NCBI GenBank assembly: GCA_964035795.1
Contig: OZ038322.1
Coordinates: forward strand, 3,972,427 to 4,036,426
Direction of reading: 5' to 3'
DNA length: 64,000 nucleotides
Source of the DNA: Pterobdella sp. o SKG-2022
Taxonomy: Eukaryota; Annelida; Clitellata; Hirudinida; Piscicolidae
Part shown: piece by piece, positions 36,179-48,231 of the stretch
Numbering within the stretch: position 1 is the stretch's first letter
How the letters are laid out: each line of letters starts with the position of its first letter
Notes under the pieces: generated by a model
What the model saw: only the letters and a program-made list of their open reading frames with translations
Database searches by the model: none
What the model was told of the DNA's origin: nothing
Program-made: the position numbers and the translations under genes

Positions 36179-39100
36179 ATGATATTATCACAAGTCTTTT
36201 TGTCAATAGTTTTATTAAATTTTTGTTTTGGAGATGATGTTTATAGTGTATCGAATATATTTAACTTTAATTTCTCTGGAATAATTGCTGCTTATGGAGA
36301 TTTTAACGCTGATAAAAAAATTGACATTTTTTCTATATCAAATTCAGGTTCATTTAATTGAATTTTAATCTTCTTATTGTTTAAACTTTGCTATAAGTAT
36401 GAAATTAAATTTTATATTGATAAGAAATTAAATCCCAAGGACGAAATATTGATGTTTGGTTGGCGAACGAACATGGTGGCTTTGAGCTAAAACCATTAGC
36501 CACTAAGAGTGGCAAAGATAAAAGTGAACTTTATATTTCGGGTTTAATGGTGACAGACTTTAACAAAGATGGATACCTTGATATCCTATCAATATGGCTA
36601 CCTGCAAATGGTGGCTCAGAAACTCAACTGATGGTGTACTGGGGGTTGAAAAATGGCGTTGGTTGGTTTTGTCATTTTGTTTTAATAGGTCTTCAACAAA
36701 TTAATATTCATCTATATCAATTTAAGTTTTAATTAGTGAATTATGTTTGATTGGCATAAATATGTTAAAGGGAATCCTCTCGACTTGGAAGGGATTTTTG
36801 CTGGGGAGCCTGTGCTTTTTGAGTTAGATTTATTAATCATATAGTCTTATGCATGTTTTTATTATATGTAAGTTAACTATCAGTCACTTTGAATTGGGAA
36901 TTTGGTAGTGCAATAGATATTTTTAAAAGGTTTTACTCAGCTTATAATTATTTAAATTTTAATTATCAGAACCTCAAAACACAAAAGAACAAAATCAAAA
37001 CTCAAATATAAAATAAATGTTTTGAACTATACAATAATGAACTGGAAACAAAACTCATAATAAAAGAAACGTTGGACTATAACAGACAAATGCATGCAGC
37101 TATTAAAGAATTGAGTATCAAAAGTAATACAACTGCAAAACCACTCAAAATGAAAAAGCTCATGCAACATTAAAAAAGCAAATTTTCAAAAAACAATCAA
37201 CACACAAAACAACAATATAATAATAGCAAAATAAATATTTTTGAAGTAGAAAATGCTATAAAGAAACTGCAAACCAACAAATCTCCAGTTGAAGACAACA
37301 TCTTCAGCGAAGAACTCAAACTTTTAAAAAAAAATATAAAAAAACAACAGCATTAAACAAAGAACTTCAAAACAATAATTTTCCTCAAACAATCTTCAAC
37401 CATGGCATTATTATACCAATAAGAAAAAAGGGCAAACCTCATTCTCCAGTAAACACAAGGCCTGTCATCTTACTAAACACAATAAGAAAACTCTTATCAT
37501 TAATAATACTCAATAGAGTAAGACCTTTCATAGAAAAATATCTTCCCATTACCTAAGCAGCATACAGACCAACTAGGTCAACAACAGACATCCTATGGGC
37601 TCATAAAATAGCAATTGAAAACAAAGTGAAATCAGGATGTTCAGTGAAAATAACCAGCATTGACTGTCATCTGCTTTCAACACCATAAACAGAAAAAAAC
37701 TTATAGAAATTTTAAGCACCATATTTCAGAATCTGAACTCAAAATAACCGAACTTTTTTTAACAAACACCACCTTAGCCATGAGATACAATAAAAACACT
37801 TGTGAAAGCTTTTCCACAAACATAGGATGCCCTCAAGGAGATGCTCTGAGCCCTGTCTTGTTCACGGTATACCTAGAAGCATGCATGAAAGAGATAAAAA
37901 CCACCTACCCAGAAAACTCCTATGAACTCATTTATGCAGATGACGCAAATTTCGTCTCACCAAGTGACATTAAACTAGATGAAATTAAAGCAATATTCCG
38001 CAAATGGGGTCTTACCCTCAACAAAAGTAAAACGGAAGAAAGGCTGCTTAATGAAGAGAACACTGTGTGGAAGACAATGAAAATCCTTGGAAGCTACGTC
38101 GGAACATGTGAGGACATCAAAAAAACGAAAACTCTGGCAACTCTAACGATGAACAGATTAAACCTAATTTGGAAGAGTGGGATAAGTGTAGAGAAAAAAA
38201 TAAGAATTTATAAAGCTTATGTTCTCTCAATTTTCCTGTATGGCTGCAGTGCTTGGGCAGACTTTAAAAGCATCAGAAGCTCAATAGACTCCTTCCAAAG
38301 AAAGCACATGAAGACTGAAAAAAGTGCATTGGCCAAATGTTATGAAAAACGAAGAATGCGACTCCGTCATACCACCGCTGCACCAGGAGTGAGACTGAGA
38401 AGGTTGAAAATGCTGGGACACATATGTCGTAATGACCCGCCAGCAAAAAACATTTTGGAAAAAGCCCTAAAGAATTCCAAGAGAAAAAGAGGCAGACCAC
38501 CATCAACTCTTCTCAACACAATAATAAATGACATGAACTCTCTCAAATTAAACATGGACAACATTGAAAAAATCGATAAAGATGCGTATCGAGGAATTAT
38601 TCGGACTCATTGTTCACTGTGATTATGTCTAAAGACGAAAATTAATTATATATATATATATATAATTATCATAATTTTGATTTGATTTGATATTTTGTTT
38701 GAATAAAATTAAAATTTTATATCAAACTTTTTCCTATGTTAACACTTGATAAAATTGAATTCTAAACAATAAACCACCATCAACACTCCACACTAGTTAT
38801 AATGCAGATTTGAAGGCAGACATATTGACAACAGATGCAACCACAAAAGCGACCACAGTCTGGCTATCACAAAACAATTCATTCACTCCTTTATCATTCC
38901 CTTCCAACCTCTCCATCAGCCATCCACACTCTTGCGCTTTCCTCCAAATCATGGCATCTTTAAACACAGGTTCTTAAGTTTTTGAATTATATACCTAAAG
39001 TTTTAAACTTTCTAATTGATATCTAACCCCACAAAGATGAACTATTAAAGCAATAAACAATGATGGTGATGAATCATGAATTTATAAAACATATCTTCAC

Positions 39101-42100
39101 TATCTTAGATCTGGTGGTAACGGCAGAAAACAAAAAATTCCAGATTTTCCAAGATGGTGATGTGAGTGATGGCTCCAATTATCAACAAAATAATTTCATA
39201 AAAAATCTTACTAATTTTAAAAATTTTACTAATGTAAAAACTATGAAAAGTGAGAAAGAAAAGATTTGTGTTTAAATAAAAGCTTTATTAAATTTTAAAA
39301 AACAAATATAATTAAATCTTCATAAAATAATACTTGAATCATTTTTTAGAGACATCTTATGTATCTTTTTTTATATTATTTGAATAACTTATTCACTTGA
39401 ATCATTGAGATACAACTAAAGTTACCTTCAAAATGGTTGGGCAGTACTCCAAGGTGGCGCAGGAGTACCATATCGAGACCAACAAGAGAGTTGGGCAATC
39501 ATCCTTTGTTGATTTTGGTCACGTATATTTCTCATGCTATCTAAATAATTTGATAATTTTTGTTAATTTTTACAAAGGGGTCACTGTTCTTGTGAGATAA
39601 TTAGATAGTTGTTATGAACTATTTTAAATGTTTGTTAAAAAAATTTTTTACCATGTTAATATGATGATGATGATGATAAAGGGAGGAAAATGATGATGAT
39701 GATGATGATGGTGGTGGTGATAATAATGATGATGATCACATGACAGATGAAAACTTTGTTGTGGAGCACTTGTTGCCAGTTGGAAATGAAATCCGCATAT
39801 ACTCCGATGGACAGGTTTGTAACCTTCAGTTTAAAAACTAAATTCAACATGACGCTTCCCATCAGTTTTAAGACTACATGCATTCAATATGACTTTCTAT
39901 AGTGGAGACTGCTTGTAAACCTGGAACCTGACTACACCTTTGACTACGACCACAAGCTTGACTCAAAATTTATTTTACCCCCCACTCTTGTTCTTGGAGA
40001 CTATGACAATGATGGCTTCCCTGATGTCCTCACTGTGGTCAAGGATCATGCTGGGTGAGAGATGGCTCTCAATGGGTCATGATCAAATAAGCAGAAGTTT
40101 GTGAGGTTTTATAATGATTTTTTTTCAACTTTCATTACATCAATCTTTAGGAAATACACAGCTATCTTGTTGAAAAATGAGGCATGCGATGTGAAGAACA
40201 ATTGTGTGGGATTTGGCAGGGTGTTGAAGGTGCAGAAGCATGTGCTGCCCATAATATCCCCACAATTATCCATTCACTCTGCTTCCTTCTTTGACTACCT
40301 TGAAGATGTCAGTTAGAGAGATTTGACCATATTTCTTATTTAAACTATAGCTAAGTTGGTTAAAAGGTGGGGCTTTAAAAGATGAGCTAGGTTGAATTCT
40401 TCTTAAAAGATTGCTTAATGGATTGAAAGATGCAACAATATGATATGGTATTAACCACACTTACCGAATATTACAATATGGTATTACTGAACAATGCAAA
40501 CTTCATCAGGGCAACTTGGACATTCTTTTGGTGGCACAGAACTCCAACAACAAACTGCAGCCAGTCCTTCTCAAAAACAACATCGCTTCTGACACGTGCT
40601 TCATGAAAGTCACTGGTGAGTTTAACTTGTCTCGTCATCATCTAGAGCACTCCCATTCAAACTAACTTAAACTACCATCTAGTACACCATTTCATCACTG
40701 CTTAAAACACACTCCTTCATCTGAACTAATCTAAACACTAGGCCAATCTCCACGTTACATGACCTAATACACAATCATCATAAAACAAACACCCTAACAC
40801 ACATACACCTACAAAAAAACACAAACACAGTGACAAGTGGACTGCACAGCTGGCCTTTAGAAGATCATAAGGTAATTGAATCCACATTTGCATTCTCCTT
40901 GATGCAACACACTTGTATCTTTATAACATCGATTGAAGGCTTATTTGTTAATTGATTGACTGATTTAATAATTGATTCATTTATTCGTGAACTAATTGAA
41001 TTATTAATAATTATTTGATTTCTCGAAGCCCTACGGCACAAACGCCATTGGATGCACACTGCTGTATGAGACCACCAAGTTCGCAGGGGAGAGACAAGTC
41101 TCCATTGGTTAGGCATTTTTTATGTGTATAATGTTTCAATATTGTTCCATTTAATCGGTTGATCATATTTTAAAATATATTTGTTTTTTGAAGATCATTT
41201 ATTTTTGTTTGCTTAATATGATGTTCATTCTAACTCTCTTATCTATCTTCAACGGTAATTTTTATGAAATAACCACTCACAACAGCCTCTCAGCTGACCC
41301 AGCAGGCCCACTTCTCACTTCAGCAGCCATACATGCTCTTCGGGCTGGGTCAGACTCCCAACTTTGTGGACACTGTCAACATCACCCTGCCTCATATACA
41401 CAAAAATGTAACGCTTTCATGGGTTCTTTGAATGAGGCTTTCTATTGTTATTTTTATGAGATCCATTTTTTTTTGAGATATTAATTTTAATGTTTATATG
41501 TAAATTCTGAGGTTTTTATTTTTAATATTTGAAGATATTTTCAATGTCGATATGTGGGTGTTTAGGTACGGAGGTCAAAGGTGTGGACTCAAATCATTCC
41601 TAACTCCCAACTGCTTGTCAACCCTTACGACCTCGACTCCCCCTACACGTGTGTCATCATTCCTTCCAATTGTTTTTAAAATATTTGAATTTTTTATTTA
41701 ATGAGCCTTAAGGTAATTTTTAATGCTTTCATAGTAAATAATCACATACCCATTGGCACGTGAACATAATCACACACACAGATGGACGATGCGCTTGTTC
41801 ATGATGCCTTCAAAGCAGATCTTCACCACCACAGCTGTCCTGGGAGCCACCTGCATCGTGCTAGCCTTCGTCGTCGCTGGACTTTTCGCCGTTGAAAAGG
41901 TCTTAGTTATTATTATTTTTAGTTACTTTTATGACTAGTTATTATTTTTATTAGTTTCCACTATTGCTAGTTATTATTATTTTTGCTTTTTATTTTTATT
42001 ATTATCATTAGTTATAATTATGGTTGGTGTCTAATGTAGCTTTTCTCCTGTTTGAAAAACATCTCCCGATATTTTTCACAGCATTCTATCATCAGCCAAT

Positions 42101-42222
42101 AAGACTGCTCATAATGGTTTATTAAGATTATATATGAAATATAATCTATGCCACATCGACAGAGGGAAGACAAGGCAGTGAGGAGCCAAGAATCACAACG
42201 TTTCCACTTCGACGCCATGTGA
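36179..42222 (+). CDS. ITFG1: ITFG1 / T-cell immunomodulatory protein-like FG-GAP membrane protein
   Basis: Sixteen exons, mostly joined in phase: 36179-36347, 36440-36657, ~36770-36822, 38797-38969, 39109-39156, 39422-39522, 39686-39814, 39903-40054, 40151-40307, 40510-40615, 40831-40871, 41029-41107, 41286-41407, 41566-41648, 41782-41899 and 42163-42222 (TGA). It has a signal peptide (MILSQVFLSIVLLNFCFG), FG-GAP/Ca-loop blocks (AAYGDFNADKKIDIFSI, VTDFNKDGYLDILSI, LGDYDNDGFPDVLTV), the conserved VWTQIIPNSQLLVNPY and RWTMRLFMMPSKQIF, a transmembrane helix (AVLGATCIVLAFVVAGLFAV) and the family's C-terminal tail ending RFHFDAM. It is a type I membrane beta-propeller protein. The third exon start is unclear. 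An acidic GAT-repeat tract (39690-39735) sits in the exon where a Ca loop is expected. A LINE occupies the 36823-38796 intron. Confidence 0.93.
37020..38640 (+). mobile_element. LINE reverse transcriptase inserted in an ITFG1 intron
   Basis: The 3' part is open for 320 codons (37660-38622): KHHISESELKITELFLTNTT, TNIGCPQGDALSPVLFTVYL, LIYADDANFV, GLTLNKSKTEERL, ILGSYVGT, VEKKIRIYKAYVLSIFLYGC and RRLKMLGHICRNDPP then KRGRPPSTLLNTI. The 5' part (37020-37660) is frameshifted but keeps VENAIKKLQTNKSP, HGIIIPIRKKGKP and TRPVILLNTIRKLL. Inserted in the sense direction. The catalytic YADD is intact, but the 5' endonuclease is absent. A (TA)n run follows at 38649. Confidence 0.82.
38648..38664. repeat. 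Short (TA)n tract
   Basis: Simple TA dinucleotide run just downstream of the LINE stop codon; possibly its tail. Confidence 0.7.
39661..39745. repeat. (GAT/ATG)n trinucleotide repeat overlapping an ITFG1 exon
   Basis: Imperfect gat/ggt repeat. From 39686 it is read as ENDDDDDDGGGDNNDDDHMTDE in ITFG1; the 5' part is intronic next to the splice acceptor. Confidence 0.8.
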
Positions 42223-42636
42223 TTTGGCGCAGAACCATGCGGTGTTTTATTGATGCCTAGTCAATCAAATTTTCATCTTCCAATCATAGATCGCGTCTCA
42301 GACTTTCTTGTAAATATAAGTGTAGGTGGCGGTCATCTATCGATTAAGACTTGCTCTCTTTATTTTTATATGTAAGATTCTCATACATTGTTTAATTATT
42401 TATTTTTCTTAATCATACATACAATCTCAATGTGGGAATCTTGTTTTTAACGTTATTTGTAAGGGGATCGAACGATCAATTGATGTAAAGTGGTAAAATT
42501 AATCACAAAATTGTTTAATGTTATTTGATTTATTAAATTCCTAAATTTAATTTTATAATAATGATATTCATGAATAAATATAATGCACCATAAATACATT
42601 TAAAGAGTTATTATTGGATGAAGTTGATATTGGATA
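42223..42636. other. Convergent 3' ends of ITFG1 and GPATCH1
   Basis: AT-rich 414-bp spacer. An aataaa at about 42573 could serve ITFG1. No other element seen. Confidence 0.45.
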
Positions 42637-45600
42637 CTATGACGATGATGAACTTGAAGCACGCTTCTTCTTTTGCTTCTCTTTCTTTTTTGTTTTCTTC
42701 TTATTCTTTTTCTCTTTCTAGATTATAATTTAAATATATCGAAAAATTTAATAAATTATATGGTGTTATATTAAAAAATTACTCATTTGAATCACTAGCC
42801 TTAAATGAAAAGCGCTTACTTTATGTTTCTTTTTTTTGTCCTTTTTGAAAGACTTTTCGATCCACACTCCATCATCTTGATTGATGGATGCTTTCTGAGG
42901 TGCTTCGTTGAGCTCTTGAGCCACCTTATCATCATCAAGAACATCTCTCACTTCACTCTCCTCTTCCACCTTTTCAGACTTTTCTTCATTTTTACCATTT
43001 ACGTCTTCTTCGTATTCATCAGAACTCTCAAAAATCGATTTAAAAACATCGATACTAGGTTTGCTTTTAAAGTTCTCAACTAAGTCATCCTTAATAGTTT
43101 CCACAGCACCTTGTGAATGTGTCTCTCTGGAGCGTTGAATGTCGGGTGGGATGAGGTTGAGAGGCTGATCGGAGAATTTGGGTTTTGGAGGTTGATCAGG
43201 TGGGATAAGCTTGAGAGGTTGATCAGGTGAAATGAGCTTAAGATTTGATGATGGACTTGGAGCAGTGAAATCGACAGACGCTAATAAGGCCAGTGGTTTT
43301 TTATCTGAAGTTTTCTTACTCAAAACTTCCTCAGTAGACTTTTTCTTGTCTGATGATTGTGTGGATGTTTTTTTAGGGGTTTGATCGATAAGGTGTGAGC
43401 CTAGAACGACGGAGATTGGAGTGTTCATGTCAAAGAAAGAAGGTTTGGCTTGTTTGGAAGTTAAGAGGCCCACTATTTGGGAGCTAAAAGGAGACAAAGA
43501 ATTGATATTAAAAAGATCTTATAATTGGGATATGATTCACAAAAAGTACTACAAGCCTGGGATAGGGATCTTCAATGTTGAATCTGACACAGAGCAGTTT
43601 GGCTGGGTGCCATTCCACCACAACCTCTCTACCCACCCCTTTCTTCTCCTCCTTCACTTCACTACTCGCTTCCCCTGTTTCTTTCACAAATCTGGATCAC
43701 AATTGAAAGAAAATGATAATTTAAATAAAAAATGTCATTAAAGGCTAAAACCTGCTGGCCATCATCATATTCATAGGCTTTTTCCACTCCTTCTCCCACT
43801 CTGTCACAGCTTCAGGCTCTGCAGTAAAACAACAATTTTTAATTTTGAAAACAAATAATATTGATATATGGATGAAGTATCATAATTAATATTGCAACAT
43901 AAACTCATATGGGTTGACTGATACCTCTGACGACCTCCTCCTGGTGCTTCTCTTCTCCTCGAGACCACCTCGACTTCCTTTCACCACCATCTATCCCTCG
44001 AGACTTCCTTCTCTCTTTGCTCGCCTCTATCCTTGCTTTGTCTTCCTCACTCAACAGCTCAAACACCGAACCTGTATAAAAGAGTGTATTTCTTTTATAC
44101 TGATCTTTGTACAGTCAAATAATATAAAATTTCACTTTACAAACATTTGAGAAAATTTAAATTATTGTTAGTATTGAAATAAAATTCGAGACAACTTTGG
44201 TTCAAAACCAACTAATTCTAGGTTTTTCCCCCAAAAGTTCTCCTCTCTTGTAATGCCTGTTCATATAAAACTCGGGTCTATGGAAGCGGAAATGCGTGTC
44301 TTTAACTTGGGTGGATGCTTGTGTGTCCTGGAAGACACTCCTGAAAGCTTTGAAATTGCTGGGCAGATCTGGAGGGAGAAAAAGCTTGGCGGATGTTGTT
44401 TGTTCTGATGCTTTCTTGAAGCCTCTTAAGACGTTCTTGAGCTTCGTATCTGTAACAATCACCAACACATAGTTTAGTAATGTTTTTATATAATTGTTGA
44501 ATTTAAAGATGGCGCCAACAATGGTGAACCATAATGGTGCTTGGGAGCAGTCCATCCCCTCAAGTGGTCATCAGTGTCATCGTCATGTGAGAGGTGGAAG
44601 TTGTAATTTTTGAGATTGTCGTTGTTATACACATCTTCATCCTCCTCTTCGAACGCACCCACTCCAAATGCCTTCATCGTGATTGATGGAGTGAAATCTT
44701 AACCATGAATAATCCTATTACTTGTTTATGAAGTTATATATGTTCATAAACAAATGCTTTAATTATATGTAATGATTGTAATAATTGAGTATTTAAAAAT
44801 ACGAAAGTCTCAAAATCCAAATAGAAAAAATGATTACAATTTATTCACTAATAGTGTCACATTGGAAAGAATATTGTTAAAAAAACGAAATAAAAAACAA
44901 CTTGAACAACTGCAAAAGATACAACAGAAACTAGAAACTTTACATAAATTCAAATTTTTATTGTTCAAAAAGAACATGTAAAGCTATTATTGGGTCAACC
45001 TGGCCTCGATCCCTATGTTTGGTGGGTGTTTTGGAGGTGTTCTTAACTTCCTGCATGCCTCTGTACCCCAGGCCAAACAGGTCACTTTTGGTCACAAACA
45101 CCACTTTACACATATCCTCTTCTCTCAAATCTACATCATCATCTTCTTCTTCAGAGTCTTCATCTTCTTTATTTTCTGTTTCCTTGTTTATTTACAGGGA
45201 CATTTTTCAATATATATTTTTTCATTAATGTTTGTGTGTAGATATTTTAAAATATTCAATCATATTTTATGACATTTTTAACACTTCATTAATGTTATGC
45301 TGATAGGAATTAATAAGATAACAGTAATATTAATATAGTGTTGATGAGCCTACAATAGAAGAGAGCAGAGCAGGGGGCAGACTGCAGCCATAAACCTTGG
45401 CAGTATGTATTGTCTTTTTTTTTCTCTTCCTTTCACCCAACTTCTCACCCTTCCTCCACCCCATCCTCCTTAGCATTCTTGTGCCTATGTGTAACCTGTG
45501 AGGTTCATTATGTTGTTGTGTGCATATTTCAAACTACATTTTTTTGAATGTGTTTTTCAGATTTGATTCTATTCTTGTAAAGAAGACTTAATGAAAAATA

Positions 45601-46588
45601 AGTTTTTTACATTGTTAAAATGCCTTAAAAGTTATAAATGTAAGATATGTAATTCCTTCAAAAAAAATTCAAAAAATCTTTTTGTATGCACAGATTATAA
45701 CTGTTCTGATGTCCAACTTATGCTAGCATAGAAATAGATGTCAAATGATGATGACAAGGATACTATAATTATACTAATATTTATCGAATATCATTTACTT
45801 TCCTCTATTTTAGATAATTTTTTCAAAATTTTTAATTGGTTACATAAGAACAAAGTTGGCAAGAAACTGATACTCAGCCAATATTTTTTTCTGAAATTTC
45901 AGAAAGCTCTTCAGCTACTGACCTAGCTAATTGTAATTGATCTTCGACATCAAGCTGGTGTTTTCTGAATTCATGTGTTGCCTTGAGACTTTTTGGTGCA
46001 ATGCCAAATTCTCCTGTATCCTATTATGATCACATTCATAATGTATATTTTGAATAAATAGTGAATTCTGAAATCATTAAGCTTTCATAAGTTTAAACGA
46101 GTTTCACCTCTTCATCCATGAAATCCTCTGGCTTTTGTTGTGCATGTGATGCTCTTTCATTTCTTGAAGATTTGAATGTTTGAGGTGTCCAACCTTTAAA
46201 ATTTTATTTTATTATTCAAAAAAATTTATAATTATTATTTTTAATGTTTATTTTTTATAATTTGATTGTTGAGATAATGTTATTTAAAATAGTTAACCTT
46301 CTTTAGTGTCGACGGTATTGAAATAACCAGCAGAAAAGCCTCCTGTAAAAGCCCCATGGAATCGGATTCTTCCTTGCTGGTCTCTTACTACTTGCTCATG
46401 AACACCTATAGCTTTTCTCACGACCACTTCATCTAAAAAGTCAAAAAAGAAATAATACCGATGATAGTGAAGTTTAAGGCATGTAAAAAAATTGTGTAAG
46501 TAAAATTGAATGATATCTTATTAAAATTACCTTCTTCATATTGAGGCAAGCCTGTTCCAAGAAAATTGAAATCACCCTCAGAAACCAT
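42637..46588 (-). CDS. GPATCH1: GPATCH1-like G-patch protein
   Basis: Minus-strand exons: 46531-46588 (ATG), 46298-46432, 46108-46193, 45923-46020, ~45370-45495, ~45040-45175, 44530-44697, 44213-44449, 43925-44071, 43751-43818, ~43560-43690, 42820-~43505 and 42637-42717 (TAG). Diagnostic blocks are [66 protein letters not shown], the G-patch ([20 protein letters not shown]) followed by [68 protein letters not shown] and [18 protein letters not shown], ending in a Lys/Ser-rich tail. In other animals it is a nuclear spliceosome-associated protein that uses the G-patch to activate a DEAH helicase. Some exon edges in the 43.5-45.4 kb part are uncertain. Confidence 0.9.
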
Positions 46589-47004
46589 GTTTATAGCAAA
46601 TGCTAAGCGTTGAATCCATTTTTAAATATGCTAAAAAATTATAGCAATTCAAGTCTAATTGACTATTTCTTGCATTTTTACACATTTTATCGTTATAAAA
46701 ACGTGAACAAAAATAATTCTAGTATAATATTATTAAAATGTAAACAAAAGTAACATTTCTGTATGCAATCCAAGGCCATAATCAGTGATATGTCATTATT
46801 GACAAATTATGGATGTCTTTCTGAACTTTTCAATTTATCAAAATACTAAACTTAATTTCAAAATAGTTTTTTTGTGAAGTTTTCGAAAAATTGTTGAAAA
46901 AGTTTCACTTTTGGGAATATTTTGAAATATGTAACTTAAATATAATACTGCTCTAATAAAGAACTTTCGGCTGATTGTTTTGTGATGATATCGAGTTTTT
47001 TTCA
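46589..47004. promoter_or_regulatory. Head-to-head promoter region of GPATCH1 and the SOCS gene
   Basis: Only 416 bp separate the two divergent start codons, so both 5' UTRs and promoters must lie here unless either gene has an upstream non-coding exon. AT-rich, no decisive core element visible. Confidence 0.55.
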
Positions 47005-48231
47005 ATGTCCACCAGCGTAAAGTCGAGTAGTTCGAGTAGTAGTGCTTTTTCGCATCCCGAAACTCATAGTTTAACAAGAACCGTTGGTAGCGTAAAGTTT
47101 TCCGAAGAAGTTTCCGATGTAGGAATAAATGGATTCTTAAATACTTTGTTAAACCGAATATTGCCGTGCCAACGTAAAATCAAATCAACTTCTGACAATA
47201 TATCGATCTCTATCAAAGCAAACAAATGTCGAGGAAAAAGTTGGTTATGTTGTGGGTTGGGCCATGTTCCTTGTCCATCAAAGTCACATTCATCAACATC
47301 TTCATTTGGTAGATGTTCAAATGATTATACACCATCTCCTCGTTGCAGCTATTACCATTCAGATGATGCAGAAGTTGCTAAAGTCCATTCAAAAACATTG
47401 CCATCTTCTAGTCACAAGTCATCCAGAATTGTTCTTAAAAAAGGAGTTCTTTCCACCCAAACCCTTCCGAAAGAAACAAAATATGTTAATTCAAATTGTG
47501 ATACAAAAGTTGTTTCAAAACAAAGTCACTCTCCATCATTAATAAACACATCTTCTACTCCAAAAAACAAAACAAATGTTCAGACTGGCAACATTATGAC
47601 CACAAGCACAGATGGTAGCACATCACAGTCATACCAAACTCCCATTGATCCTCATCATTCAAAAGATGCTCCATCAACTTCCAACAACATCCCACTCTAT
47701 GATCGAGTGAAGGAGACTACAAATGATGGTTGGAGTCTTTCAAAAGAATTGGAGAAGCTCAATCGTTATGGTTGGTACTGGGGCCCTATCACTAGGGTTG
47801 AGGCTGAGGACAAGTTGTCTCAACAGCCTGATGGAACATTTCTAGTTAGGGACAGCTCTGATGATCGTTATTTATTGAGTTTAAGTTTCCGTTCATATGG
47901 TCGTACTCTGCATACTCGCATTGAACATAGTAATGGTGTGTTTAGCTTGTACACTCAGTCAGAAAGTGAAGGGTATAGATCAATTGTTGAATTGATTGAA
48001 CACTCAGTTTCAGATTCACAAACAGGGATTTTCTGTTATTCAAGAGCTCGCACACCTGGTTCTTTGAGTTTCCCAGTGCGCCTTACAAGACCTGTGTCCA
48101 GATTTGCACAAGTTCGTTCTTTGCAATACCTTTGTCGCTTTCTTATCCGAGAATCTATCAGACTAGATCATATCAGACGTCTGCCCTTGCCACTGGCCAT
48201 CAAAGAATTTCTTGAAGAGTGTCCCTACTGA
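47005..48231 (+). CDS. SOCS6: SOCS6/7-type suppressor of cytokine signalling
   Basis: One uninterrupted exon of 408 codons from ATG ([10 protein letters not shown]) to TGA at 48229. The long N-terminal region is Ser/Thr-rich with a Cys cluster ([14 protein letters not shown]). The SH2 domain follows: [40 protein letters not shown] (with the phosphotyrosine-binding FLVRDSS arginine), [15 protein letters not shown] and SIVELIEHS. It ends with a SOCS box: [20 protein letters not shown], then [15 protein letters not shown]. In the family the SH2 domain captures phosphotyrosine partners and the SOCS box recruits Elongin B/C and Cullin-5 for ubiquitination. The in-frame open sequence extends slightly upstream of the chosen ATG, but no other ATG is in frame there. 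Assignment to SOCS6 versus SOCS7 is open. Confidence 0.93.
   Translation: MSTSVKSSSSSSSAFSHPETHSLTRTVGSVKFSEEVSDVGINGFLNTLLNRILPCQRKIKSTSDNISISIKANKCRGKSWLCCGLGHVPCPSKSHSSTSSFGRCSNDYTPSPRCSYYHSDDAEVAKVHSKTLPSSSHKSSRIVLKKGVLSTQTLPKETKYVNSNCDTKVVSKQSHSPSLINTSSTPKNKTNVQTGNIMTTSTDGSTSQSYQTPIDPHHSKDAPSTSNNIPLYDRVKETTNDGWSLSKELEKLNRYGWYWGPITRVEAEDKLSQQPDGTFLVRDSSDDRYLLSLSFRSYGRTLHTRIEHSNGVFSLYTQSESEGYRSIVELIEHSVSDSQTGIFCYSRARTPGSLSFPVRLTRPVSRFAQVRSLQYLCRFLIRESIRLDHIRRLPLPLAIKEFLEECPY

Noticed and set aside
42766..43505. Separate gene for the large Lys/Glu-rich minus-strand ORF
   Set aside because: It matches the GPATCH1 C-terminal region ([14 protein letters not shown]) and is treated as its penultimate exon.
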